A stretch of DNA of 64,000 nucleotides from Leptospira levettii (GCF_002812085.1 NZ_NPDM01000001.1:124001-188000); one strand, 5' to 3'; counted from the first letter of the stretch, positions 36,650 through 46,260 are shown. The notes: generated by a model not told the origin, from the sequence alone. Made by a program: numbers and translations.

Positions 36650-36975
36650 ACCAAAGTTTGGATTTCAGATCCATTCAAGGTGATGGTGAAACTTTTTCCT
36701 GTGTCCAGAAACTTGTCCATTTGATTCGCAAGTTCCATGGCTTTTTTCTCATCTCCCATCCGAAAAAAAAAGGGATGGGACATTGCTTTATAATTGTAAG
36801 GGAATCGTTCAGAAACCAGTAACGTCACTCGGAAATGATCTGGGCGTTTTTCTAAAACAATATGCGAAACTTCTTTTCTAGTTAAGATACGCACATTTGG
36901 TCTAAGGTTCCATGGATTTATTTCAGCGAAAAGGATTCCTGGCAAAAAAAAGCATAGACCAACAAATCCTTTCAT
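36631..36975 (-). CDS. Small exported hypothetical protein
   Basis: The protein has 114 residues from ATG 36975, with a signal peptide MKGFVGLCFFLPGILFA. The open frame runs further up to 37206, but that part would overlap the divergent lipoprotein gene and hide the signal peptide. The mature part (TRKEVSHIVLEKRPDHFRVT, then FTITLNGSEIQTLVW) looks like a small alpha/beta fold with no cysteine. It begins 20 bases from the divergent metallopeptidase-like gene, so their promoters must overlap, and it overlaps the phosphatase gene by 19 bases. Function unknown. Confidence 0.72.
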   Translation of the reverse strand: MKGFVGLCFFLPGILFAEINPWNLRPNVRILTRKEVSHIVLEKRPDHFRVTLLVSERFPYNYKAMSHPFFFRMGDEKKAMELANQMDKFLDTGKSFTITLNGSEIQTLVWGEPD

Positions 36976-36994
36976 ATAGAAATACCATCGGCAA

Positions 36995-38017
36995 ATGAAA
37001 TCAATTCCTTCTCTTATAACCTTCCTATCATTTCTTTTTTTGGGATGTTCCCCAAAAGATTTCCATTTACCTGAGAACACATATGCCACTTGGGCCAAAA
37101 CAAGCCCTGGGCTACAATTCGATTCCATCCCGAATCTAAAACCAGAATGGAAAGATCGTATATACCCATTGGATGCAAAACGATTGAGTACACTGATGGA
37201 AGTCAATCAAATTGATGGAATCGAAGAAGTTCCAACCGGAATAAAAGATTTGGACAAATGGAAAGATCGTATCAGCGCAATCCATTCTTCTTTTCCAACT
37301 TCCTTAAACAAATTAGCAGATGAATTGTTAGTTGGCATTTATTTTGTATCAAATCTTGGATCAACTGGTCTAACAGGAATTCTGCGAGACAAAAATGGAA
37401 AACCAATTGCAGGTATCATATACTTAGATGCAGACTTATTGAATGTGGGAGGAAACGACTGGGTAACCAATCGAGAAAATACATTTTTCAAAAAAGATCC
37501 CGTTTACTCCGTAAAAATCCAATTGGACCCAACTAATTCATTCAATTCTGCTCTCTCTTTTATCATTTTACACGAATTAGGTCATATTGTTGCCATTGTG
37601 AAAGGTTATGCACCTGATTATACAGAACCTAAACGCGATTTTCGCAAGTATCCTTATTTTGAGGGAGTATGGTTGTCTGAAACATATTCTCCATATGAAG
37701 ATAGCTTTTTCCCAGAACGACCCAACATCAAATTTTATCAAAAAAATCCGACAACTCCCCTTTTCCCTGATGGAAAATCCTTATACAAAAAATTGACAAA
37801 CACACAGTTTGTATCTTTGTATGCTGCTACCAATGCAGATGATACTTTTGCAGAAGCATTTGCACAATACGTTCATGTATTAGTTTTAAAAAAAGAGTAT
37901 AAGGTTATTTTTCAAACGAAGGGTGAAGAAGAAGTAATTCTACTCAACCCTATCCAAAAAGAAGGAGGCAGAAAATTTCGTGAGTTATTCCAAGATCTAT
38001 TTGCGAAAACTTTATGA
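36995..38017 (+). CDS. Lipoprotein with HExxH zinc-peptidase motif
   Basis: The 340-residue protein has a lipoprotein signal MKSIPSLITFLSFLFLGC. ILHELGHIVAIV, near residue 195, contains the HExxH zinc motif, and ADDTFAEAFAQYVHVLVL, some 95 residues later, could give the third ligand (Glu in FAEAF), as in gluzincins. A periplasm- or surface-facing metallopeptidase is therefore likely, although no named family is recognised. The C-terminus overlaps the start of the next gene by 38 bases. The ATG is 20 bases from the divergent small exported protein. Confidence 0.8.
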   Translation: MKSIPSLITFLSFLFLGCSPKDFHLPENTYATWAKTSPGLQFDSIPNLKPEWKDRIYPLDAKRLSTLMEVNQIDGIEEVPTGIKDLDKWKDRISAIHSSFPTSLNKLADELLVGIYFVSNLGSTGLTGILRDKNGKPIAGIIYLDADLLNVGGNDWVTNRENTFFKKDPVYSVKIQLDPTNSFNSALSFIILHELGHIVAIVKGYAPDYTEPKRDFRKYPYFEGVWLSETYSPYEDSFFPERPNIKFYQKNPTTPLFPDGKSLYKKLTNTQFVSLYAATNADDTFAEAFAQYVHVLVLKKEYKVIFQTKGEEEVILLNPIQKEGGRKFRELFQDLFAKTL

Positions 38018-39314
38018 TTTGATTCTTATCTCTTTCTTCTTTTTGATTTTAACAGTCCAAATTCGATCTGAATCAAAATCAGATGATAACAAATCCATCA
38101 CAATTGATACTCATACAGAAATTGTGTCGGATTTTATTTGGAGGGGGAATTCATTTGCAGGGGAAGGACAAAATCGAAGGAATGGAGCGTCTTACCAAAG
38201 TTTTACTTATGCACCTGCATTACAACCTACGATATCCATTTTATCTCCAGACAAAAAAATGGAATGGATGTTATTTGGTAGTTTCCAATTAACAAACCGG
38301 AGTGATAAAGACTCAGACAAACGACTTTTCCAATCGAGTCCAGGTGGTGTGGGTCCTTCCTATTTGGGAGAAGAATCTAAGTATTTTGATCCTTATAACC
38401 AAGACCCATGCGTACAATCAGTACACAACCAATTGATTTCAGGGACTCCTACCAATACAAATTGCCAATCGTTCCTACCAAACCAAGGTTATGGCCCCAA
38501 AAAAGAACCTAACGGTAACAAACGTGTGGATGGAATGTTTTTTTCAATGATGTATCATTTTGATCCTAGCGTTTTTGGTGACTTCAGTGTGGGAATTTGG
38601 TTTTACAATACATTCCAAAAAACTCCCAACTCACTCCTTCCCCCTGCCACACAAAAACAAAACGGTGTGGTTTCTGGTGGTCCAAATAATGCTTTCAATG
38701 CAAACAATCCAGATGCGCAAACACGACTCTCTTGGCATGAATATTTTTTCCAATGGAAACTACCTTGGTTGCGAATTGTAAAACCAACCATTTCTTATTA
38801 CACCCAGTATTCTACTGAGAATGGTGGGTTATTTGCAGGGAAAAATTACCTTGCCTTGTCTGCACAGTATACCTTTTTTGAAGGGGATTTTTTCCGCATC
38901 CAACCCCATTGGAACCTCGGTTATGCCATGAGTAATAATGCCATTGACAATCGAAATGGGATACAAGACATAACTTCTTCCATCACCTTTTTCTTTGGAG
39001 ATTTTTTTCTAAAGGGAGCTCATATCCTGAGACCCAATCCTTATCTCTTCGATACCAATAATTACTTTGGTTACCCAAATGGTGATCCAGACAAAGCAAA
39101 TTGGAATCGGAGTTCGGAAGATGGAAAAGTGGTGAACCCATCGCGGATCAATGGTGCGTACAACACCGCAATCCTAAATGCGATTGACCAAATTTCTACA
39201 GGGAATTCTCTAAATGATACAATCATCAAAACTGCCTTACGAGAATCCTATACCTTGCAGAAAATACCGATCCATTTATTTTATGTTAGCTTTGGTTATT
39301 CAAAATCATTCTAA
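37980..39314 (+). CDS. Probable outer-membrane beta-barrel protein
   Basis: The product is up to 444 residues from GTG 37980, or 431 from TTG 38019; both keep the signal sequence ILISFFFLILTVQIRS. The mature part opens with IDTHTEIVSDFIWRGNSFAG, close to the VSDYxxRG pattern of TorF-like outer-membrane proteins, and continues with alternating aromatic strands. It ends LFYVSFGYSKSF, with the C-terminal Phe typical of Omp85-inserted barrels. It overlaps the metallopeptidase-like gene by 38 bases if GTG is used, so the two are coupled. A large loop (about 130-190) is Asn/Pro/Gly-rich. Cargo or ligand unknown. Confidence 0.78.
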   Translation: MSYSKIYLRKLYDLILISFFFLILTVQIRSESKSDDNKSITIDTHTEIVSDFIWRGNSFAGEGQNRRNGASYQSFTYAPALQPTISILSPDKKMEWMLFGSFQLTNRSDKDSDKRLFQSSPGGVGPSYLGEESKYFDPYNQDPCVQSVHNQLISGTPTNTNCQSFLPNQGYGPKKEPNGNKRVDGMFFSMMYHFDPSVFGDFSVGIWFYNTFQKTPNSLLPPATQKQNGVVSGGPNNAFNANNPDAQTRLSWHEYFFQWKLPWLRIVKPTISYYTQYSTENGGLFAGKNYLALSAQYTFFEGDFFRIQPHWNLGYAMSNNAIDNRNGIQDITSSITFFFGDFFLKGAHILRPNPYLFDTNNYFGYPNGDPDKANWNRSSEDGKVVNPSRINGAYNTAILNAIDQISTGNSLNDTIIKTALRESYTLQKIPIHLFYVSFGYSKSF

Positions 39315-39358
39315 GTGATTTGGGTTTTATAATTTTAATCAAGAATATTAGGAAAGGC

Positions 39359-39386
39359 TTGACTACCTAGGATTTAGCCTCATACT
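39359..39386 (+). promoter_or_regulatory. Promoter of the chemosensory operon
   Basis: TTGACT (39359-39364) and CATACT (39381-39386) are 16 bases apart. Between it and ATG 39412 lies CCCC-N7-GGGG (39390-39404), in which the GGGG also forms the ribosome site, so a small hairpin could mask initiation. The element looks like a housekeeping sigma-70 promoter rather than a sigma-28 one. Confidence 0.5.
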
Positions 39387-39411
39387 TTGCCCCACCTCTT
39401 GGGGACTAATT

Positions 39412-41157
39412 ATGAAATGGATTCAAAATTTAAAAATTCGCGCAAAACTCCTTCTGGCATTTATGATCACGATTCTCTTAATGATCGTGGTTGCTTCCGC
39501 TAGTTTTTATTCAGCCAATCAAATTTTAGCATCCTTACACACAGTTTTTGAAGACAGGGTTGTGCCCATAAGCCAAATCAAAGAAGTTTCAGATGCTTAT
39601 CTCATTGGAATTGTTGATGCTGCGAACAAAGTTCGTGCGAAAAAAATGTCAGTGGAGGAAGCTCTCGAATCCATCCGAGAATCAGAAGCTAAAGCGGATG
39701 AAGTATGGAAAGTTTATTTAGGAACGTATCTTGTCCCGGAAGAAAAAGCAATCATCGATGAAATGGAAAAAGAATTCCCACCACTAAAAGCTGGGGTCAA
39801 ACGATTGCGAATCCTTTTGGAAACTAGGAATGAAGCAGAAATAGAAAAATTTGTTTCTGTTGATATGTATCCAATTTTTGAACCTCTCACCCACCATTTA
39901 GATGATTTGATCCGAGTGCAACTAAAGGTCGCAAAGGAAGAATACCAAAAATCAGAAGCACATTTCCAACAATCTTTGGTGATTGTAACAGTAGTGGTCA
40001 TTGTTTCCTTTGTATTGGTATTTTTAATCGCTTTTCTCTTTTCCGATGCAATTGCAAGGCCCATGAAAAAAATAGTATCGATTGCCCAATTAATCTCAAT
40101 TGGCGATTTAAATGTAAATCTAGAATCAAACAAAGAAACGATCCAATCAAAACACTTAGAAGGAAATGAAATCCAACAACTTTCACAAGCCTTTATGGAA
40201 TTAGTCGACTTCATTAAGGAAAGAGCAGAACACTTGGAACGAATTGCAAATTCTGATTTAAGTTCCGATGTAACCTTAAAATCGGAACGGGACCAATTGG
40301 GCCTGAGTTTAAAAAGAATGTTAATCAATTTATCTGAGGTTGTAGAGAAACTTTATTTCACATCGCAAGAAGTTGATTTAGGGGCACAACAATTAGCAGA
40401 TGCAAGTACTTCCCTTTCAGAAGCCGCAAGTGAACAAGCAAGTGCCGTGGAAGAAATCTCTGCAACTCTAACAGAAATCAGTAATAGTTTTTTATCCAAT
40501 GCTGATAATGCAGAACAAATGACAGAATTTTCAGAATCCACAGCAAAACAAGCGATAGAAGGGAACAATCGGATGAAAGACCTTGTTTCAGCGATGGGCG
40601 AAATCAGCAATTCATTTGAACAAATATCAAAGATCAATAAAGTGATCAATGACATTGCATTCCAAACAAACATACTTGCTTTAAATGCAGCAGTGGAAGC
40701 TGCACGTGCTGGCCAACATGGAAAAGGATTTGCTGTTGTTGCAGAAGAAGTGAGAAACCTCGCTCAAAAAAGTGCCAATGCTGCAGACGAAACAACCCTC
40801 CTCATCGAAGCTTCGCTAAAAAAAGTAAAACTGGGAAATGAAGCAACGGAAAAAACTGCTGAAGTGCTTGGAAAAATTTCAGAAAGTGCAGATAATGTCA
40901 GCAATCTAACTAAAGACTTAGCACTCTCCATCAACGAACAAAAATCAGCTGTTTTACAAATCACACAAGGGATTGACCAAGTAACAACTGTTACTTCAAC
41001 TACTGCCGCCTCAGCTGAAGAAGTTGCAGCTTCCAGTGAAACACTGAAAAGACAAGTGGAGATTATGCGAAACGTAATTATGGGATTTAAATTAAAAGAG
41101 GACGGATCCAAATCGACTGCTTTAACTCGTATCGAAAGGCCTAGAATTATTTTATAG
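39412..41157 (+). CDS. Methyl-accepting chemotaxis protein
   Basis: The 581-residue receptor has TM1 (about 13-34), a periplasmic 4-helix-bundle-type sensor (about 35-185), TM2 (about 187-210), a HAMP domain and a long cytoplasmic coiled coil. The hairpin tip [20 protein letters not shown] with [20 protein letters not shown] contacts CheA and CheW. No C-terminal NWETF-type pentapeptide is present, so CheR docking through the tail is not expected. It is the first gene of an operon that also encodes CheW, CheA and CheB, so it probably has a dedicated array. The ligand is unknown. Confidence 0.95.
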   Translation: MKWIQNLKIRAKLLLAFMITILLMIVVASASFYSANQILASLHTVFEDRVVPISQIKEVSDAYLIGIVDAANKVRAKKMSVEEALESIRESEAKADEVWKVYLGTYLVPEEKAIIDEMEKEFPPLKAGVKRLRILLETRNEAEIEKFVSVDMYPIFEPLTHHLDDLIRVQLKVAKEEYQKSEAHFQQSLVIVTVVVIVSFVLVFLIAFLFSDAIARPMKKIVSIAQLISIGDLNVNLESNKETIQSKHLEGNEIQQLSQAFMELVDFIKERAEHLERIANSDLSSDVTLKSERDQLGLSLKRMLINLSEVVEKLYFTSQEVDLGAQQLADASTSLSEAASEQASAVEEISATLTEISNSFLSNADNAEQMTEFSESTAKQAIEGNNRMKDLVSAMGEISNSFEQISKINKVINDIAFQTNILALNAAVEAARAGQHGKGFAVVAEEVRNLAQKSANAADETTLLIEASLKKVKLGNEATEKTAEVLGKISESADNVSNLTKDLALSINEQKSAVLQITQGIDQVTTVTSTTAASAEEVAASSETLKRQVEIMRNVIMGFKLKEDGSKSTALTRIERPRIIL

Positions 41158-41166
41158 GATACTACC

Positions 41167-41670
41167 ATGAACAATACATCAAAATCATGGGAGATAATAG
41201 AAGATGAAGATACAATGCGAGACTTGTATCTTTGTTTTAGCTTAGAGAATCGTTTTTATGCATTCGAAGTTCGGTATTTAACGGAAATAATGGCCCTCCC
41301 AGCCATCACAACGATACCGGGTACCGCTCCTTTTCTAAAAGGTGTGATCAATATTAGAGGGAAAATAATCCCTGTAATGGATGTTAGATTACGATTTGAT
41401 ATGGAATTCCAACCATACCATGAACGAACTTGTGTCTTACTCGTTGAGTTGGATGGTCATCCTTTGGGACTGATCGTAGACAAAGTAAATGATGTAGTTA
41501 AAATACCTCCAGAGAATGTTGATTTAGCTCCAAAAATTGGAGAATCCAAATCATCTCGTTTTATTTATGGAACAGGTCGTGTTGGAGAATCAGTTAAAAT
41601 CTTAATCAACCTCCAAAGACTACTCACCCAAGAAGAAAGTTATATGATCCAAGACATTCCTGGAAATTGA
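41167..41670 (+). CDS. cheW: Chemotaxis coupling protein CheW
   Basis: The 167-residue protein bridges receptors and CheA. It contains one CheW domain (about 17-155) with FSLENRFYAFEVRYLTEIM, IPGTAPFLKGVINIRGKIIP and the second-barrel segment GLIVDKVNDVVKIP. It lies nine bases after the MCP stop and four bases before cheA, which supports a dedicated signalling unit. The first ~15 residues are acidic and not part of the domain. Confidence 0.94.
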   Translation: MNNTSKSWEIIEDEDTMRDLYLCFSLENRFYAFEVRYLTEIMALPAITTIPGTAPFLKGVINIRGKIIPVMDVRLRFDMEFQPYHERTCVLLVELDGHPLGLIVDKVNDVVKIPPENVDLAPKIGESKSSRFIYGTGRVGESVKILINLQRLLTQEESYMIQDIPGN

Positions 41671-41673
41671 AAG

Positions 41674-43605
41674 ATGGAAAGAGAAGATGTTTTAGAATAC
41701 CTAGTCGAAGCCAAGGAAAGTTTAGAGAATATCGAATCCGGTTTATTAAACTTTGAAAAAACGACCTTAGATGGAAGTTTGGTTGAGCGAGAAATTTTAG
41801 ATACATTGTTTCGGCATTTTCATACCATCAAAGGCAGTTCTGGTTTTTTTGGATTGTCTGGGATTGTTAAAATCGCTCATGCAGCAGAAAACCTACTTGA
41901 TTATTTACGAAATAAACCTGAATCACAAGACGAAGAAACGTTAGAAATTTTACTTACCGCCTTAGATCTATTAAACGAACTTGTGATCCATGAAGAGGAT
42001 TCGCCTACTGGCGGAGATTTGTATTCAGAAGAACAAAATCAGTTTTTACAAAGATCTCATGATAAATTATTAGAATTAAAAAATTCGGGAATCGATATAA
42101 GTCCAATCAATGAAACTGATCCAAACAAAGAAGAATTCGGAATCTTTCAAGACACTAAGGGCAATCTAACACCAAAGGAAGAATTTGGGATTTTTACGAA
42201 GGAAGTAAAACAACAGGCCCCAGAAGAATTTGGTTTATTTCAAGATGATACAATCAATACCAAAAATGAAGAATATGGTTTGTTTGAACCAATACAATCA
42301 GAAACAAATGCTGAATTTGGATTGTTTACTCCAAATCAAATCCAATTGGAATCAAAACCTGAAAAAACACCAACTAACATTTCAAAATCGAAACCTGAAG
42401 AAAAAAAATCCAACCAAAAAAAAGACATACGAATTGATACCGATAAACTTGACTCACTCTTAGACATCGTAGGTGAAATTGTAATCAATGAGCCAATGGT
42501 CACTGAACACCCTGATTTAAAGAAATTAAAATTAGAAAATTTTCATAAGTCTGCCATTCAATTAAAAAAATTAATTAGAAGTTTACAAGAGATCACACTC
42601 AGTCTACGTATGGTTCCTATCTCTGGTGTATTTTCACGTATGGAACGATTGGTACGAGATACAGCGAAAAAAACTGGTAAACAAGTAGAACTCATCATTT
42701 CAGGAGAAGATACAGAAATCGATAAATCAATTATCGAAGAAATGTACGACCCACTTGTTCATATCATTCGGAATGCAATCGATCATGGTTTAGAAACTCC
42801 AGAGGAAAGAAAAGAAGCAGGTAAACCACCTAAAGGCATAATTCATTTAACGGCCGTTCAATCAGGAAAAGAAGTTTGGATTGAGGTAAAAGATGATGGG
42901 AAAGGTCTACAAAGGGAAAAAATCATTCGTAAAGCAATTTCCTTGGGACTAATCAATCATCTGGAAGCTGAGAATTTAAAAGATGAAGAAGTTTGGGATT
43001 TTTTATTCCACCCTGGATTTTCAACAGCAAAAGAAGTAACTGATTTATCAGGTAGAGGTGTTGGCCTTGATGTAGTTCGTAAGAATGTCAGCACACTCAA
43101 AGGATTTGTAGACGTAAGTTCCAATTTTGGGCAAGGCACTGTGTTTTTAATCCGAGTGCCATTAACTCTTGCCATCATCGAAGGACTTGTTGTCAGAAAA
43201 TCAGAAACTTACTTTATACTCCCCTCCATAGATGTAAAGGAATCCCTGTATATCAAAGAAGAGCCAATCCACGAATTGTATCGTAATAACCATAGTATCT
43301 TATATCGAGAGAATCAAATTCCTATTGTTGATATCGACTTATTATTTGGGAAAGAATCAGAACTTAATGATCAACATTCGATTAACGAAAAGTATATGAT
43401 CGTAACTGAATCTCATGAAAAACAGATGGGAATCGTATTTGATGAAATTTTAGGGAACCAATCCATCGTTATCAAACCAATATCACCTTTATTTAAAAAC
43501 ATCAATGGTTTAGCAGGTTGCACCATCCTTGGTAATGGGCATGCTGGTTTGATTTTAGATGTCAGAAAATTAATCAACCAACACATGGCAATCCAATCGG
43601 CATGA
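41674..43605 (+). CDS. cheA: Chemotaxis histidine kinase CheA with repeated EFGLF linker
   Basis: CheA phosphorylates CheY and CheB in response to receptor state. The 643-residue protein has P1 (1-105, phospho-His50 in HTIKGSSGFFGL), then a linker (106-250) in place of a visible P2 domain, P3 dimerisation (about 251-330, DIRIDTDKLDSLLDIVGEIV), the P4 ATPase (HIIRNAIDHGLETPEER, DDGKGLQREKI, GRGVGLDVV) and a P5 CheW-like domain. The linker holds five motifs: EEFGIF at 153 and 169, EEFGLF at 184, EEYGLF at 199 and AEFGLF at 213. These may replace P2 as docking sites. It overlaps cheB by four bases. Confidence 0.95.
   Translation: MEREDVLEYLVEAKESLENIESGLLNFEKTTLDGSLVEREILDTLFRHFHTIKGSSGFFGLSGIVKIAHAAENLLDYLRNKPESQDEETLEILLTALDLLNELVIHEEDSPTGGDLYSEEQNQFLQRSHDKLLELKNSGIDISPINETDPNKEEFGIFQDTKGNLTPKEEFGIFTKEVKQQAPEEFGLFQDDTINTKNEEYGLFEPIQSETNAEFGLFTPNQIQLESKPEKTPTNISKSKPEEKKSNQKKDIRIDTDKLDSLLDIVGEIVINEPMVTEHPDLKKLKLENFHKSAIQLKKLIRSLQEITLSLRMVPISGVFSRMERLVRDTAKKTGKQVELIISGEDTEIDKSIIEEMYDPLVHIIRNAIDHGLETPEERKEAGKPPKGIIHLTAVQSGKEVWIEVKDDGKGLQREKIIRKAISLGLINHLEAENLKDEEVWDFLFHPGFSTAKEVTDLSGRGVGLDVVRKNVSTLKGFVDVSSNFGQGTVFLIRVPLTLAIIEGLVVRKSETYFILPSIDVKESLYIKEEPIHELYRNNHSILYRENQIPIVDIDLLFGKESELNDQHSINEKYMIVTESHEKQMGIVFDEILGNQSIVIKPISPLFKNINGLAGCTILGNGHAGLILDVRKLINQHMAIQSA
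42130..42327 (+). repeat. Five EFG[IL]F motifs in the CheA linker
   Basis: These bases encode residues 153-218 of CheA, with hexamers EEFGIF, EEFGIF, EEFGLF, EEYGLF and AEFGLF spaced 16, 15, 15 and 14 residues apart. The spacers are unrelated Thr-, Asn-, Gln- and Lys-rich stretches, so only the motifs are conserved. DNA repeats are degenerate (GAA-GAA-TTT/TTC-GGx), so the similarity is held at the protein level. Confidence 0.9.
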
Positions 43606-44645
43606 AAAAACACAGAGCAATTATTGTAGATGACCAACGTTCTGTCAGAAGTATGATCAAACGTTGGATAGAATCGGATGAAAATTGGGAAGTGGTAGGA
43701 GAAGCTTCCAATCCTTTTGAAGCTAGAGATCTCATTATTGAAAAACAACCAGATGTAATGACACTCGATGTACATATGCCTGAGATGGATGGAATCGAAT
43801 TCTTAAAAAAATTACTCCCTCAACATCCCATGCCAGTTATCATGTTTAGTTCATCCACGACCGAGGGCACTTCCATCACATTAGAAGCACTCGATGCAGG
43901 TGCATTTGATTATGTTACGAAACCGTCAGGTACAGAAGAAAGTTTAATAGAAGCCAAAGAAGATTTATTAGAAAAACTGAATGCAGCATTAAATTATAAT
44001 GTCTCTCTTTTTGAACAATCGAAGAGAGTCATTTCTGCTTCACCTACAGTAACCAAAAAAACAACAAACTTCAGAACAAAGTTGATATTAATAGGATCAA
44101 GCACAGGAGGAACAACTGCCTTACGAAAGTTACTAGACGAAGTGGATCACACCTACCCTCCTATTCTCATTGCCCAACATATGCCAGAAAATTTTACTGC
44201 ACTATTTGCAAGCCGACTCAATGCAGAATTAAAATCAAAAGTTGTAGAAGCAAAAGACAAACAAATTTTGGAAAAAGGAACCATATACGTAGCTCCCGGA
44301 AATTATCATTTAGAAGTTCAAAAATGGAATGGAGACTTATACACAAAAATTCTTCAATCCGATAAAGTAAATGGTCATAGACCATCTGTCGATGTTCTTT
44401 TCGAATCCGCAGTACAACATGGTTTAGCGAAAGACTCAATTGGTATTATACTGACAGGTATGGGAAGTGATGGTGCTAAAGGTTTACTCAAGTTAAAAAA
44501 TAATGGATGCATGACACTTGGGCAAAACAAAGAAACCTGTGTTGTTTATGGTATGCCTAAGGTTGCCTACGAATTAGGTGCAGTGATGTACCAACTCCCT
44601 CTAGAAAAAATTCTGGATAAAGTAAAAGAGATAGGTGCCAGATGA
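43602..44645 (+). CDS. cheB: Chemotaxis methylesterase CheB
   Basis: CheB removes receptor methyl groups and deamidates Gln residues. The 347-residue protein joins a receiver (1-120; VDDQ at the N-terminus, phospho-acceptor Asp56 in LDVHMPEMDG, TKPSG) to a methylesterase domain (about 155-345). The catalytic triad appears as Ser167 in GSSTGG, His193 in AQHMP and Asp290 in TGMGSDG. Overlap of four bases on both sides (with cheA and the next kinase gene) shows translational coupling. No cheR is in the operon, so methylation must come from elsewhere. Confidence 0.95.
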   Translation: MKKHRAIIVDDQRSVRSMIKRWIESDENWEVVGEASNPFEARDLIIEKQPDVMTLDVHMPEMDGIEFLKKLLPQHPMPVIMFSSSTTEGTSITLEALDAGAFDYVTKPSGTEESLIEAKEDLLEKLNAALNYNVSLFEQSKRVISASPTVTKKTTNFRTKLILIGSSTGGTTALRKLLDEVDHTYPPILIAQHMPENFTALFASRLNAELKSKVVEAKDKQILEKGTIYVAPGNYHLEVQKWNGDLYTKILQSDKVNGHRPSVDVLFESAVQHGLAKDSIGIILTGMGSDGAKGLLKLKNNGCMTLGQNKETCVVYGMPKVAYELGAVMYQLPLEKILDKVKEIGAR

Positions 44646-45898
44646 TTCCTCATAGTTTAATTTTAGAATCCTCAATTTCAAGCCAACTAATAACGATTTT
44701 AGATGATCTTCATTATACTTATGAACGATTGGAAAAATTGGATGATGTTTTAAATTCATTAAAAAAAGAGAAATTTCATTTTTTGATTATCCCAATTGAT
44801 TCATTAAAAGAGAGTCATTCCCAAGAAATTCTCGAGAGTATCACAAATTCATTTCCCAATACATTGATCCTTCTTATCACCAATTCTGAAAACTGGGCAC
44901 AAACTGCTTCTTTACTCAAAAGGCATAGTGCTTATGATTTTTTGCAAACGCCACTAGAGACCGATCATGTAAAGTTTACCATGGATCGTTCCTTCCAATA
45001 CCTAAACACAAAACTAAAAACACAATTTATACACGAAGCGGAAAATCATTTATACCGAAGAGTGATTGAAATCTTCGATTGGAAAAAATCACTTACTCAT
45101 AAAGAAAACCAAAATATATCTGCTGACATCATCCACCAAATGAATATTAATCTATTCCAAGGAAGTGGGATTGGCACCTTAATGAGTGTAGTAAGTATCT
45201 TACTTTCTAAAAGTAAGTGGGATGAGAAAAACAATCACTATACCATTCAAAAACCAATCTTAGATTTATTATCAGAGAACTACGATGCTGCAAAGAGTAT
45301 GTTTGATAGTATGTCTATATCTCAGACTGTCATTGACGATAATGAATTAATCCAGTTAATGGAATCTCCATTAAAACTATTGCCAATTATTCACTCAGAA
45401 ATTCAAACATTGGAAGAAGCATTAAAAATCAAATCACAAAAAATAAATGTAAGCCAAATCCCCAATTCGGTAAACCATCATGAAATTCGTTTTGATCCGG
45501 CCAAAATATCTTATGCAGTCCGAGAAGTTTTACTAAATGCAATCAAATATTCAAAAGATGCTGATGAGATTTATGTAATCTTCTTTCAAAAGGAAAATTT
45601 TTTGGAAGTGAAAGTCATTAATCCCGCATATCAGAATGAAGATGGAACAGTGGGAATTCCTGAAAAATTTGAATCCATTATATTTGAACCGTTTTTTCGA
45701 ATTTCTTCAGTTGTGGATGATAGTTATGCTAAGTTTGAACAATTCCGATTTGGATTAGGTTTAACATTAGTTAAAAAGATTCTAGACCAACACCAAGCCA
45801 ATGTGCAAATCTATAATATAGAAGATAATTTAAAAAATGATAACAAAGTAGATGTATGTTTAACAATTCGATTTCCATTAATCAAAAAGGAGAATTAA
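44642..45898 (+). CDS. Histidine kinase-like protein with degenerate N-terminal receiver
   Basis: The 418-residue soluble protein has three parts. Residues 1-125 resemble a receiver in pattern (SLILES..., FHFLIIPIDSL, LLITNS, FLQTPLE), but the acidic pair, the phospho-acceptor (Pro in IIPID) and the KP lysine (TP) are missing. A helical part follows with IIHQMNINLF, which could be an atypical H-box with Q-M-N in place of the usual E-L-R/K. The HATPase part has REVLLNAIKYSKDA and FGLGLTLVKKILDQHQANV, with a weak G1 box. It may sense CheB/CheA output and pass phosphate to the two following receivers; that is inference. Confidence 0.78.
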   Translation: MIPHSLILESSISSQLITILDDLHYTYERLEKLDDVLNSLKKEKFHFLIIPIDSLKESHSQEILESITNSFPNTLILLITNSENWAQTASLLKRHSAYDFLQTPLETDHVKFTMDRSFQYLNTKLKTQFIHEAENHLYRRVIEIFDWKKSLTHKENQNISADIIHQMNINLFQGSGIGTLMSVVSILLSKSKWDEKNNHYTIQKPILDLLSENYDAAKSMFDSMSISQTVIDDNELIQLMESPLKLLPIIHSEIQTLEEALKIKSQKINVSQIPNSVNHHEIRFDPAKISYAVREVLLNAIKYSKDADEIYVIFFQKENFLEVKVINPAYQNEDGTVGIPEKFESIIFEPFFRISSVVDDSYAKFEQFRFGLGLTLVKKILDQHQANVQIYNIEDNLKNDNKVDVCLTIRFPLIKKEN

Positions 45899-45899
45899 A

Positions 45900-46259
45900 A
45901 TGGCGAGAATATTAACTGTGGATGATGCACCAGCGGTATTAAAAATTTTAAATTTAGTACTCACCACTGATGGTCATGAGGTAGAATCAGCATCCAATGG
46001 AATGGAAGCTCTGGAGAAAATTCAAAACTCAAAGTTTGATATAGGGATTTTTGATGTAAACATGCCAGGAATGACAGGGATCGAACTTACCGAAAAAGCA
46101 TTAAAAACAGATAATGGAAAATCCATGAAAATAGTAATGTTGACTACTGAATCCAGCGAAGAAATGAAAAACAAAGGCAAAGCGGCTGGTGCAGTGGGAT
46201 GGCTTGTAAAACCATTTGCAAATGAATCACTAACAAAGCTTATATCACAACTGACTTAA
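45900..46259 (+). CDS. CheY-like response regulator (first of two)
   Basis: This single receiver domain has 119 residues: LTVDDAPAVLKIL gives the acidic pair, FDVNMPGMTG the phospho-acceptor, VMLTTESSEE the conserved Thr and VKPFANE the Lys. It has no output domain, so it probably acts like CheY on the motor or as a phosphate sink. GGAGAATTAAA precedes the ATG, and the gene starts two bases after the kinase gene above. Confidence 0.92.
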   Translation: MARILTVDDAPAVLKILNLVLTTDGHEVESASNGMEALEKIQNSKFDIGIFDVNMPGMTGIELTEKALKTDNGKSMKIVMLTTESSEEMKNKGKAAGAVGWLVKPFANESLTKLISQLT

Positions 46260-46260
46260 A

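Noticed and set aside
36976..37206. Upstream extension of the 114-aa exported protein
   Set aside because: It would run into the divergent lipoprotein gene and bury the signal peptide that begins at ATG 36975.
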